Source of the DNA: Amphirosellinia nigrospora
Lineage: Eukaryota > Ascomycota > Sordariomycetes > Xylariales > Xylariaceae
Assembly: GCA_004123355.1 (NCBI GenBank)
Contig: SCHM01000004.1
Coordinates: 2,946,316-3,010,315, forward strand
DNA: 64,000 nucleotides
Direction: 5' to 3'
Below the pieces are notes generated by a model, which made no database searches, had not been told where the DNA came from, and worked only from the letters and a program-made list of their open reading frames with translations. The number at the start of each line of letters is the position of its first letter. The first letter of the stretch is position 1. The translations under genes and the position numbers were made by a program. This document shows positions 1 to 12,617 of the stretch, piece after piece.

Positions 1-1645
<1,645 letters not shown>

Positions 1646-3471
1646 AAGGGAAATGCCTAGGCATGTTTGGGTAGAAAGGATCATCTAGCTGTAGGCTAAA
1701 GTAGCAGGAACCGGAAAATTCTTAGACGCTGACTAATTGAAGTTGAATAACCTTCTCCTGACCCCTTTTTACATTACCAGGTTAGCTTAAATATTCTCTG
1801 TACAGTCTTTCTTGAGTTATTCCGATGGGCAAGGTGTGTCTTTCACAGATATTATAGCAAGAAGAATTACAATATACAGTATACAATACCTTCATACTTA
1901 TAAGCAAGGCTATTACAATAAGCAAGTTTAGTACATGACTTCCCCTGATCATATATATTCCCAAAGCCCTCATAGCCCTCATGCCTATTCATCCACCATT
2001 TCAATCCACCTGAACGACCCTGCTACGGAACTGAACTGCAGCACTATATTGTAAAACTACAAAAGCAGACTGTGAACTCGAGCACTTGACCATATGTAGT
2101 TGACTGTACACGTACTGAACTTGTGATAAAACCTACTGTCCACGGTAGTTCCACTCATGTCGGATTCATTGAAATATTGCTTTGCGTAGAGGATTCTGGT
2201 AGAGTTAATCTTTTGTTGTCATCAGGATCATAGGTAGGGAGAAGGCTAACTAATGGGCACCTAGAACTAGACGAGAATTCAATCAAAGCCTTTGCCCTCC
2301 ATGTTGTATAGATCGGAAAGGGCGCTGGCTAGACAACCACTTTCTTAGCCCCCGATTTGATGACCCTCTGTATATTCAGGCGTTTTTAGTCAGTTTAGTT
2401 CATCCTAGGTAGTCGAAGTTATTAAAAATCATAGTTTTCGTTACCGGCTAACATTTTTATTGCCCACTTTTGCCCATCGCCGGGTGAAACGTTTCGTGAG
2501 AAAGTAGCTTGCCCTTGACAGGTAAATAAACTCCTAAACCTGTGCTGTCTCTCGTTGCTAGTGTGTTCACTATGTGATGCTCGCCGTTGCTCTGAAATAC
2601 TCTTGGTTAGACTGATGTTACTTCTCTGTCGCTGATAAGGAACGTCCAGGATTTGATACTGTTAGGTGTTTTGTGCCCCAGAGTGAATGGAGAGACCCAA
2701 CTTGTAGCCAGGGATGCAGTTGGGGCTTAATAGAGTGATTAATTAATTCCCCGAACCTCCTCATCTACTGAAAGGGGTTGCAGTCACAGAGGTCGCCTAC
2801 ATCTACCCTATGGATCTCTGCGACCTAGCACCCTGAGAACACATTGGTTTCAGCTGGGTAGCCATGGTCATTATACCTACTATTATAGGCATTCAGAGGG
2901 TGAATGGGGTATTAAAAACAATAATCTTCATCTTCATAATCCTCAACGTATTGTACTGCCCCTCTACGTGACAATGTCCGAAGATTATTATCTGATACGT
3001 TAGCATGTTCGCTGTCCAAACTTTCTAAGGTATCACTAGTGATCTTGTTAAAGTCGTAGCATCATCGATGGTTTCCATAGAAACAACTCATCTAGTAACT
3101 TCTCCAACAGACATCATATGTTCACCAGTAGAATAAAAGCCAGTCCGTGTCAGCTAATCCTGTACAAGGTCCAGTGACTTCAGAAAAGTTTATCCCGTTA
3201 GCAAGTAGCATCAGTTTATCGACTTGCCAGGGGCTGGGTTTCGAAAGAACCGCATTACCAGCTCTGGAATCAACATCTGCTTTCGTTTTGTTGAGTCCCA
3301 GTTCTCACGTACTTGTGGATATGATCTATCATAGGACGTGAACAAGTGCACTCTCTAAAGGGGCTCATGTGAAGTGTATTCAAACGATCTAGAAGTTATA
3401 CACAAATAAAGTGAGGATGCCGTGATCCTATATATAGCCAGAGATCTTCCGGACTATAGTTTATCTATGCC
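1646..3471. other. Intergenic DNA, no gene seen
   Basis: About 1.8 kb between the 3' ends of the UGM gene and the HET gene, which converge. I see no ORF with family resemblance and no tRNA. The only structure noted is one copy of a dispersed repeat at 2029-2130. Confidence 0.5.
2029..2130 (+). repeat. Dispersed repeat R1, copy 1
   Basis: A stretch of about 100 bp resembles 11884-11984 in the same orientation. Shared blocks include gaactgca, actacaaaag, tcgagcacttgac, agttgact, and acttgtga. Many differences are C/T or G/A transitions, which is compatible with mild RIP. No coding capacity; probably a remnant of a small transposon. Confidence 0.6.
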
Positions 3472-5670
3472 TTAGTGTTTGGGCAACACAACCCCCATTC
3501 TCCGAAAATCTAGTCGTAGCAGAGTTTGAGTGTCGTTTGCGGCGGAATGAATGAGGGGTGATGCCTTGTGTTCAGTATCTTTGGGGCGTATCGTTATAAC
3601 ATTGGCAGCTACAAGAGCTCGACGTATATTGATGTATTGCTCCTGCGAAGACGTAGCTTGCTTTGATCTATCCGTTGTTGCGATAACGTCGACCCATTTA
3701 ATGTATAAGTCATAGAACAGCTGCGAATCAAAATGTGTATGTCCGCCGTCTATATTAGACATTGTGGTAATCTGCCTTAAGGCAGATGATCCTCTCGCGA
3801 AAAGTTGCTCTCGCCTTTGTCCGATTTCCACTTGCGCCTCGGTAAGATGACGTATCTGTTCAGTATGGTTACTCTCGGTCTTAATGCACGTTTCCAACTT
3901 CTTTTCAAGCTTTCGAAGTTCAGCCTCAAGACAGTTACGCTCTTTCATAACATCGCTTAGTTTAGCATTCTTTTCCATTATTCTGTGGCTGAGATCTTTC
4001 AGTTTCGCAGAGTCTATCGTCTCTTCTTCTAGTGCCCGTGCAAGATCCATCATTAGATCTAGCCTTCTAAACTCTCCAGTAGCGTCTATGGTGATATCTG
4101 GGGGATGGGGTAGCCTTTCTAGTTTGATCATCGATATCGGCTGCCGAGTGTCCGGTTCCAGTGTTACGTGCAAGCTGAGTAGATCATTGCTAGCGCTTTT
4201 CTTCCCCAACACGTCTTCTTGCACATATCCCAGCTTTGCTTCTAGCTCTCCCATCGCGGTATTTCTAGAGCATACCATGATGGAGCATTGTGAATCGGCG
4301 GAAATTTCTTCTGCCGTTGCCAGCACCAGTAGAAAATCGGAGCTCTGACTGTTGTTATGGCGGAGTCGAATTAGAATTGAACGTGAAGAATTATTATTTG
4401 GTTGTGTTGTGGATATAATCATGGCGCGATCTCTTTGCCAGCAAGTTGGAGGTAATACATCAACCACTTCCAGATCAAAATTAGTCAACTCATCATCATC
4501 GTATAGCCAATAGAACCTATTTGCATTGGCAGAGTTCGTTGCTGGGCTGTCGTTCTTGATATGAATAAGCCTAGTAGGAATGTCTGGGAGATAGACTTGT
4601 CGTAAAACGGGTTGGCAACCCTTTGGTCTTATATACTCGTCGGCACGACCCGACGCTACCTCTGTCAGAGGAATCCCAACAACTTGCTGCGTGTCGTACG
4701 GGGCCACAGTTAAGTAACCCGAATGTCTCGCCAGCAGGCGACAATGTCAGAAGTGGTAAGTGAATTCGAAGACTGCCCCGGGAAATGTCAAACAAGTTTA
4801 GCGTTGTGGGTTGGTGGCTGGAAACAATGTGTCTAGAGCGAGCAAAGTCTGATGGGGCAGCTGCTAAAACTCTTCCCGGTATAACTTTGCCAGATTGGCG
4901 TCTAGGATTCTGATATGGTGTGCCAAAGCCCCATGCTAAGATGGAATCGTCTCTCGTTGTCTTCATAATTTGTTCCTGCAGCCTGAAGAAAGCCTGATCG
5001 CCACCCTCTCCATATATCATTGGCATTGTCACATCGAAGATGCCCAGGAGACAATAGGAAAGGTCTTCTCTGCGCTTCGTTTCCCTCTGCGCAGCCCACG
5101 CCATACGCTGCGCAACACTAGCAGTATGCAACTTGGCAATGCCCAGCAGGAACTGACGGGGTACGCCAGTAATCTCTCCTAGAACAGCCCATAATCTGCT
5201 TTTCGTGCCTATGTTGTACCAATCCGAATTGTAGAAGCGCAAATTTTCAGGGGCAAGAAGCTCTTGCAAAGTCCACCCTCTCTGAAACCACCGGCTTGAT
5301 CGGAACTTCGATGCATGGTCCCTGGGTATGTCGTTACTGGGAACGTCGGACAAATACGCATAGCAAACGGAAGCACCTTGATACCATCGATACATCGAGT
5401 TGATAGCTTCGCCTAGTTCTACTGCGTTGGCTTTATCAATGCAGCATGTATCAACCCAAACGTATCCAAGGTTATCTTTCTGGGCTTGTCTACAGCTTCC
5501 CCTGAGCTTGACTGACCCCACGCCCGGTTTATCTATTCTGCCATCTTGCACATCGGCCCACGTGAGCTCTTCGTAGTCGTCCCCCAAGAGTGTGACAATA
5601 TAGCATAGGGAGGGGTCTGATCGTCGAAGAACTCCTCCAACTTGAATGTTTGGACGTTGATTAAACGCAT
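3472..5670 (-). pseudogene. HET-domain (heterokaryon incompatibility) protein gene with two frame breaks
   Basis: HET-domain proteins trigger regulated cell death in vegetative incompatibility. The reading starts at an ATG at 5670 (MRLINVQTFKLEEFF, then YAILSH) and continues with family signatures: VWVDTCCIDK, SVCYAYLSDV, SRWFQRGWTLQELLAP, DLSYCLLGIFDV and MPMIYGEGG. A beta-rich middle (ETFGLLNCGP, EYIRPKGCQPV) follows. The C-terminal third holds a charged coiled coil (LKDLSHRIMEKNAKL..LEKKLE). No NACHT or WD40 module is present. The reading frame shifts by one base in a G run near 5585 and again in a C run near 4707; otherwise about 730 residues are open and no intron is needed. Both shifts look like single losses in G/C runs, so a pseudogene and sequence error are both possible. 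No true partner is identifiable. Confidence 0.85.
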
Positions 5671-6682
5671 TGCCAAGTCTTGCAGAAGCTTATTCGGTGG
5701 GGTAGAAGCGGGTCGGAGCGGTAAGGGGTTGACGGCCGCGATCTTCTAGTCTAGATAGGTTAGCATAAAGATGCTGCCCGATCTGGGATAGACTCACTAG
5801 ATATGTTCCAGCCGTAGGCGAAGTGGATAGTAGGTTGATGGATCACCTAAGACAGTGAACATGGCCAAACTAAAACAACAGCAGGGCACGGGTCTTACCG
5901 GCCACGAGCGGGGGCGAGGCCCTGGTCAGCGGCTTGCCTGATATGTAATGCCGGAAATACTGTCCTGTTTGTGTTGTGAGCCCGCTCGACCAGGGGTCTG
6001 GCCCCTATCACATAGCATGAAAACGCAATGCCCAGCTCTCCATCGTGCATATCGCCTGCAGGAAGCAGTTGTCACAGGACGTGTACAGCATTTCAGCATC
6101 GTATATCTAACATATCCCAATAAGATGCCTAGAAATGAGAGGGAGGGAGATTCGCGGCACGATTACCCCGCGTAGTGTATAGTGCAGCACTGGAAGGAAT
6201 TGCGAAGCCTGAAATGCTTCTAGCTCGGTCCTGGGCAAACCGAAAGAGAAATCATCAGGTGCTTACATAATGTTGATTGACGATTTTCATTAGTTGGCGC
6301 TGTGGCTTGAAATTGACTCATCACTGTGGCTCATACCTAGGTGACTATTGTTGCACAAGAACACAAACACAAAATAAAAGTAGAAGACTCCGATTGGTCA
6401 GATTTACTCGAAGTCGTTTGTAGTGTTTTGTTCTAGGGGTCTACAAGAAAATCCAGCCCGTAAAACCCCCTTGCATAAGACGTATTGAGAAGTTTACGTC
6501 TTCCTGACGTTTGTTGCTCCCGGCTTTCCAATGCCTCGCGAATATCAATTTCCTCTCAGAACTCCTATTGGTACCCACACTGAAGGTGTATGGATTGACG
6601 TCTTGTTGCCTCAATCCATGGCTCTCCCTCTCCCGTGAAAAACAGCGCCCTTCATGATTTGCCTGATTTGCCTGATGGACAA
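5671..6682. other. Intergenic DNA, no gene seen
   Basis: About 1.0 kb upstream of the HET gene and downstream of the microprotein gene. Short ORFs on both strands at 5926-6175 overlap each other, lack recognisable motifs, and look like chance readings of a moderately GC-rich stretch. It must hold the HET promoter, but I cannot place a TATA box with confidence. Confidence 0.4.
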
Positions 6683-6914
6683 CTAAGGCGACGAATTGGC
6701 GGCGCGACTTGAAGGTGCCCTGAGGTATGTATTAGTATTCTTCCATAGTATCTCTGAAATATAACACTTACTTGGGTTCATGCTTGATCGGTGGTAACAT
6801 GCCGCACTTCGGGTGATCGCAAATGCTCCAAGGATGATATCCGCAGGTGAGGCAATCCGTGTCCCAGCTGTCAAGCAGATCTGCTTGGCAATGCTTGCAC
6901 TGGCTTACTTTCAT
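6683..6914 (-). CDS. Spliced 59-residue Cys-rich (zinc-ribbon-like) microprotein
   Basis: No family recognised. Exon 1 (6914-6772) reads MKVSQCKHCQADLLDS.. ..DCLTCGYHPWSICDHPKCG. An intron at 6771-6720 has GTAAGT, a TACTAAT-like branch site and CTCAG, 52 bp in all, and exon 2 (6719-6683) ends in SRAANSSP-stop. The 180-nt spliced frame is exact, and without splicing the ORF stops at once in the donor. Cysteines at 6, 9, 21, 24, 32 and 37 form two CxxC pairs plus C-x4-C with His27 and His34 nearby, as in small zinc-binding folds. An upstream TATAAG at about 7032-7037 lies some 120 nt before the first ATG. The perfect intron and paired cysteines argue for a real gene. Function is unknown; it could be a zinc-binding regulator or a small structural protein. 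Confidence 0.62.
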
Positions 6915-7030
6915 AACTGCTATGATGTGTATTGATGGAATATTGCTCGTTCTTGCTGACCTGACGGAGGGACAAAAGGTATGGCGTGCGATCCCAGAAA
7001 TCGATCACTCAGAACGGGGAAACGCCCGGT

Positions 7031-7038
7031 TCTTATAT
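7031..7038 (-). promoter_or_regulatory. Candidate TATA box of the microprotein gene
   Basis: The minus strand reads GATATAAGA about 120 nt upstream of the ATG at 6914. No ATG lies between the two. This is motif evidence only. Confidence 0.35.
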
Positions 7039-7650
7039 CTATGACTGGTCTTCTTCGAGTTCACCAAGACGATCAAGCATCTCGTATATTTACTTGAGTG
7101 GTGCAAGGGGTGATTTAGCGCCTCATAATCAGCTTGTGTGTTGATGGTGTTTGAAAAGAATGAGCACCTGTCTACCCCCCTCGTTCGTCCTAAGTTACAC
7201 TACCCTGGGTTAATTGGCTAGGTACCTCCACATGATTACCCAAACATCGGAAGAGACGATCGAGGATGTCCCTTGTGCAATATTTTTTAACTGCAGTACT
7301 CGTGCAAATAAAGCTCGCAGTTCTAGGATAGCCTGTATATCAGATCTAACAGCGAGCCTCAATTGGACCCTAAACATGCAGCGTAGAGCGCGTCAATATG
7401 TGGGCATTCACCGATACACCGGTATTTCTACCCACCACAGCCAAGTACGATCCACAGCATGGAGCCTACGCAACATATGATACGCCTGATTATAGTATCT
7501 GCCGCCAGCTTAGATTAGTCGTAAGACCCCCTTGGGCCTTTAACAAGATTACAAGTTACGGACGTTTTAGTCGACGAGTCCGAGATACTTTCCCTGTTTC
7601 CCTATATTTATCAATCTGGGAATTCAAACTGGTGCACTCATAGTTCAGCA

Positions 7651-7676
7651 GGTCTGGGTAACAGGTCTGGGTAACG
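7651..7676. repeat. Exact 13-bp tandem duplication
   Basis: The unit aggtctgggtaac occurs twice in direct succession with no mismatch. Small local duplication without an evident role. Confidence 0.8.
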
Positions 7677-9250
7677 TAGGACTTTTCAGCTCAAAACTTC
7701 TTACCCAATACTTTCTCCTGCAGACATTTTGTCACACAAACATTACCAAGGGGAAAGTATTCACGTGGATGCTCGGGAAGGCGACGTCTGAAGGTGGTCA
7801 CTGAGAACAGGACCAATAATATTCGGCCAAGACATTTGACAAGCTTGGGACTCACAATCACATGCGCGACCAGAGTGTCTGACATTAGGCCCCTAAACGT
7901 CATTTTGTGAAGTGTCGGCCAACAGCAACTGCAATTGGCTCGGTAGCCTGCATGAGCGATTCGGACAAGGAAAACATTTCGGGAGCAAAGTTACACCAAT
8001 GCCTCCGGTTCCGGCATGACTCTACTTCTCTGATGGACTCGTGATAGCAACAATACGTCGACACATTGCGAGACAATATGCAACTTCCCCGATGTCGGTT
8101 AGATTTTTTTTATCCAATGGAAAATTCCCTCAATAATTCCACGACAATATCTCCGCTAGTGTCATCGCCTTGAGCACAATGAGAAAATTAAAACAGTCGA
8201 TGTTTACGTGCACATATGAGCTGGTGATCGTTACGTCACACCCTCTGAAACATATTCGGTACATGTGCGCTCTGGGCTGGCGGTTAATTTAAAAAAAAAA
8301 AAAATTACACTGGTCCAATTAAAAGTCCTCAAAGAGGCGACATCGGCATAACTATCTCTCCCTAGACAAAGTTGAATACACAGTTATAGATTTCTTCTTT
8401 TGCTGCTGCCGTTCATTCACGGTTTCTGATTGGCCAATGGATTTTCGTTTGAAGACAAGGGAAACTATGACTTCCGATTACGGTTAGTAGTAATAAACGA
8501 AATTAAACCAAATTCAGCCCTCATTGCGAAGTGTCGTTTGATAGGAACCGTTTCTATTCAGCTTGCATAGCAGAGCCATAGTTGATTGACCAGTAAGTGT
8601 TTGATTAACTTTGTACGTAGGAGAGATTATTGTCAATATCGAAACACTAAGTGGAGACATGAGTGGCGCTGCTATTTGGGGATGTAGCCGATCGGCGGCA
8701 AGTCATAAGACTGAGGGTCGAAGGTTTAGAGTACTACATGCATGCGCAGACATGTAATACCTGCCTGGCCCAAATTCTATTTCGCGACAGTAGCTGGCTA
8801 TTCCCCCTTATTTTCACAGGTGTCATGATTTATTCAAGAGGTTAGTTTCACCATTTCACGAAGGAGAGATTATACGCACGAAAGATGCTCGAATACAAGT
8901 GTTCCCCTTTTGTTTCAGGCGGCTACCCTACCCAGTAATGCGTTACACCATCTCGCTATTGGAAACATTGCCACCTCCTATAGGTCACCGAGAAGAGTGG
9001 TTAAATGCAAAGGTAGAATTCTCTCATTATCTGCGACATGAGTGCTACAGCGCAGCAAAATTACACCCCTCTAAGCTCTAAGATGCCTTGTAGAAGCTTA
9101 GACTTCGTTGAATGTTAGTTTTGCCTTAGTTTCCGCTCTACATACTTGAAGTGGAAAGTTTTTGAGGCATTACTTCTGGATCTATTCTAGAGTTGGGCTA
9201 ATTACTATTGTCGTAGATTCTCAAGTCTCCATCTGGGTAATGGTAAGTTA

Positions 9251-9598
9251 TCAATAGACACTGTCGCCTTGTTTCTCCCCACTCCTGGGAACCTCTCCGG
9301 CCCGCTCCCATCGATCGCTCCGGACATACGCTCTTGAGAGATTTGCTTTAGTCATAAACATCGCAACATGGTCGTCGCCCAGGGTTCTCGTAACAACTGG
9401 GACGATTTTCTCTAGGGCCGCCGCTGCTTCGTCATTCCGATCTAGCTCCATATAGACTTTGGAAAGATCATTGACGGACCATAAGGTATAAGCATGCTCT
9501 GCTCCGAGGACCCTCTTGCGCGCCTGCAAAACATCATACACCAGTGACTCAGCTTCGGACAATGAAATTTTCTGGTATACGACCGCTAGGCGATGATT
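9251..9598 (-). pseudogene. Tetratricopeptide (kinesin-light-chain type TPR) fragment
   Basis: The minus strand encodes a run of TPR units of the kind found in kinesin light chains and in the C-terminal arrays of fungal NB-ARC/NACHT proteins: NHRLAVVYQKI, SEAESLVYDVLQARKRVLG, EHAYTLWSVNDLSKVY, DEAAAALEKIVPVV and LGDDHVAMFMTKANLSRAY. It opens just after a stop at 9599-9601 and ends at a stop near 9251, where the last repeat loses register (GEVPRSGEK). No start, nucleotide-binding domain or effector domain is joined to it. It begins 10 bp past the stop codon of the P450 gene on the same strand. I read it as the remnant of a larger TPR/NLR gene. A part of the 3' UTR of the P450 transcript is the alternative. 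Confidence 0.65.
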
Positions 9599-9607
9599 TT
9601 ATACCCA

Positions 9608-11508
9608 TCAGCCCAGTTCTACCTTGCAACCCTCCGTAATTTGCAACACTAGTGTTGTGGTTTGTTTCTCAACGCCTACTAATTCCACATTTTCTCCCTC
9701 CAGTAGCACAATTTTGGGGTATCTTTGGAGAATTCGCGTGATAATATATGCAGCCTCAGTGAGAGCGAAATCCACTAGCGAATCATTAGCGTGCGGTTTA
9801 ATACAAGTTTTCAAAAGGTACCTACTGCCTAAGCAGATGCGAGGTCCGCCACTGAACGGTAAGTAACCGTAGTTCCGTGTCGTCCGGTCTCGGAATAGGG
9901 GCAGTTCCTCGTCCCAACGTTCTGGGCGGAAGCATTCGGCGTCCATGCCGTAAAGATCTGGTCGTCGGTGAAGAGTGTAGACACTGTACGCCACTGCAGT
10001 TCCTTTCGGAATTAGCACTGGTGAATTGCGGTCAGGACCTCCACCAGTAGGAAGTATTGTTGTCTTAGTTGCTGTACGCGTATTGACAGGGACCGAAGGG
10101 TATAATCGAAGCGCTGAAAGCATCAGGGTCCAACCAAACCGCTTATAACACTCTTTGACGGTACTCACTCTCTTTCAATATGTTCTGCAGGTAGTTTAAG
10201 TTGCGCAAGTCCGCCCTTGTCATCTCCTCCTCTTTGACAGGTAACGCACTAATTTCAGACCGTAACTTCTCCATGACCTTGGGATGTCTGACGAGAAGGA
10301 AGCTACCCAGTGATGTTAGTGAAGATTTATGAAGTGGAATGAATAACACACAATGTCCATGACAACAAGCAGGCAGTTGTGTCCCGCCCAGCAGCGAGGA
10401 TGTTGATAATCTGACCCCTAAGAGCGGCCCTATCAGGAGACGCTCTGGCGACCGACTTCAAAAACACATATCTTCCGTCGCTTTGTCCTTCTGCGGTCTC
10501 GCTGTTCGAAAGGTTCTGATCTATTATCTGATCTGCGAACATCTGTACCTTGTGGCATGAATCTACCCATTTCCTCCCGCCGATGAGCCAGTAAAGGTCC
10601 AATAAGCGGAAGCGACTTGCAACATAGCTCTGGGCAGTATCAAAAGCTTGAGCAAATGTTTGTTCCTGGGAGTTTTCAGGGGTCAAGAGACTATGAATAG
10701 ATTTTCCAAACAAGAATGCAGTTGTCACATCGAGAGTCAGGCGGAAGAATAGGGGCTGAAGGTCTACCACGCCACCATCTTTAGGCAATACCTGGAGTAG
10801 GTCCTCAATGGGTTCTCGAAGCAGTTCGAGATTTTCGTATTGTCTATGAACCAGCTGAGGGCGAAGCATTTCGCGCGAATGTTTCCACTATAGCATTGAA
10901 ATCAGTATTCCCGCCTGAAAGTCCAAATCATCACCCCTGACACTAGTAGAAATGAAGATGCAACTCACTGCATCACCCTCTTGGGTAAAAATTCCATCCC
11001 CAAACATGGGAAAGGTGATGTCTCTCCTTGGGCCGAAAGACCAGTCTGCAACGCAGGGCCGAATTAGCACGATGCTACTAATGTCTTTCCCCAGCACTAT
11101 ATAACAATAAGGGTCGGGTATACCTGAAAAATTGGTGGAGAGTATGGCCTCCAGATTCGCCGGGTCCACAGTTCCATAGGCTGGAGTCATTAGAAAGACC
11201 TGCTTCAGAGTGTATCCGGTCTGTCGGAAATGGAATAGGAACAGCTCCATCAACCGAGTCTCCGCCTCAGCTCTGAAAATTTGCTCGAGCCGGTCAACGC
11301 CTAGAGGCCGTTGGTTCCGAAGCAAAGGAGGAGGAAGACAGCCATGCTCGCGGGCGATTGCGTCAAGCAGCTACCTGCACATTAGTTTCTTTATATAAGG
11401 CAACTTGGGAGAAATAGTATCGCTAACAATTTGTTCGCGCCTTGCCTTTAGATAACGATGGATTAACAAGAACCCGAGTAGAAGCCCTAATAAGGAAAGG
11501 TACTGCAT
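9608..11508 (-). CDS. Cytochrome P450, CYP52-like (fatty-acid/alkane hydroxylase type)
   Basis: Seven exons give a frame of 1530 nt, 509 residues: 11508-11428, 11370-11124, 11045-10969, 10887-10352, 10302-10169, 10113-9826, 9774-9608. All six introns (49-81 bp) have GT/AG ends; CTAAC/CTAAT branch sites are clear in several. Residues 2-18 form a membrane anchor (LSLLGLLLGFLLI). Diagnostic motifs are all present: REHGC..PLGVDRLEQ near the N-terminus, I-helix AAGRDTT (about 300-306), ExxR in KETLR (358-361), FRPERW, and the heme loop FSGGPRICLG with Cys452. Length and motif order match the CYP52 clade, which hydroxylates alkyl chains of fatty acids or alkanes in the ER membrane. The true substrate is unknown; a role in secondary metabolism is also possible. 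The first ATG before the anchor was chosen; an in-frame codon 90 bp upstream would only add residues before the anchor. The gene looks intact. Confidence 0.9.
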
Positions 11509-12617
11509 CTTGGCTGAAGGGCGCTTAGAATGATTGAAAAATACTGCTTTAGTAAAACTGAGCGATGGAAATACAGAAGCTTCGCACCTTTGATACATAC
11601 AACGAAAAGCAAAAGGCTAGGAACTGGCCAACTAACGCCAGCGACTAAGCTATAATTTCTATAGTAGAACTCATCGCGTGCTGTTGTCGATCATGTTTGT
11701 TCATTCCAAGACCAGGGGTAAGTGAATTATGTCTACACGGGGTATACATGGGGGTCGGCTGTACTAGACCGTATGCTGATTTCTTTTCTTGAGACAGTGT
11801 ACAAACTGGACCTTTTCTGTTGGATGTCTCTGCAGCTAACCGTACGAGCATGTGCAGTACACAATGCATTGTGTCATGATACAGAACTGCACACTATACC
11901 ACAACACTACAAAAGTAGAACGTTGTCAAGTCGAGCACTTGACTGCCTGCAGTTGACTATACGTGTACTGGACTTGTGACACATTGTAATAGGGTTGTGA
12001 GGATGATCACACTGCTAACCCAGCATTTTAGGGCCCGCAAACTTCCCGCTTCAGGGCCTTCCGAACAAACGTCCACACGCATACTGTGCCATAGGACCGG
12101 GTTGGGTTTTTTGGTGCATTATTACTCTGTCTATTTACATCCTACGCAAAAGCACCAGGAAATTTTGTTATTTCTCAAAAATGAAAGTGAAATAAATTGC
12201 AGATTATAATCTATAATTTATAGCTATATTTTTATTTTATTTATTTTTTGGGATTATACTGTTGGCCTTTGAAGTAGTAGAGTTTTGGTGGTATATGGGG
12301 TCAACCCGGTGTTTTGCTGCACAGGCTCTGGGCCGTGCCGATGATTGGTCTAATGTCTCACAGTCTGTCTTACTTCGTATAAGTGTGCTTTGGTTGGCAC
12401 TGTTGGTTTCATCGTGCAGTGATATGCCTGTTCGCACCCCAGTCACACTGGCACCCTCTACCCTCCATCTCTCCATGAAGCGGAAATACTTCGATACCGA
12501 CCGTTGGCTGATCTTTGGGGCGTCGAAGACGATATTTGAAAATCTCTATAATCATGCGCCGGTCATCAAGTTTGTTCAAAAGCTTACAGAGAACGCGTCT
12601 TCGATCAAATAGCGAGG
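11509..12617. other. Divergent promoter region between P450 and hydrolase genes
   Basis: About 1.1 kb shared by two genes pointing away from each other. It holds the second copy of repeat R1 (11884-11984) and an AT-rich stretch at about 12186-12260. Overlapping ORFs at 12237-12660 on both strands carry no recognisable motif and are not called. Confidence 0.45.
11884..11984 (+). repeat. Dispersed repeat R1, copy 2
   Basis: Similar to 2029-2130. This copy keeps a short inverted pair, gtcaagt-cgagc-acttgac, that is partly lost in the first copy. Its position in the P450/hydrolase intergenic region may matter for regulation, but nothing shows that directly. Confidence 0.6.

Larger units (their letters stand above)
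6915..9250. other. Long intergenic stretch without a recognisable gene
   Basis: About 2.3 kb. ORFs at 7214-7480, 7398-7643, 7691-7903 (-), 8663-8845 and 8899-9081 show no domain, no convincing introns and mutual overlap, so I do not call them. Visible structure: an exact 13-bp tandem duplication (aggtctgggtaac) at 7651-7676, an A run near 8292-8304, and the motif ggagagatta at about 8622 and 8864. Confidence 0.4.

Noticed and set aside
5880-6020. Inverted repeat or tRNA in the GC-richer stretch near 5.9-6.0 kb
   Set aside because: Only a weak ctggtc/gaccag pairing; no A or B box and no extended stem.
7214-9081. Five ORFs of 60-88 codons
   Set aside because: No domain, no conserved-looking segment and no supporting introns; 7214-7480 and 7398-7643 overlap in different frames.
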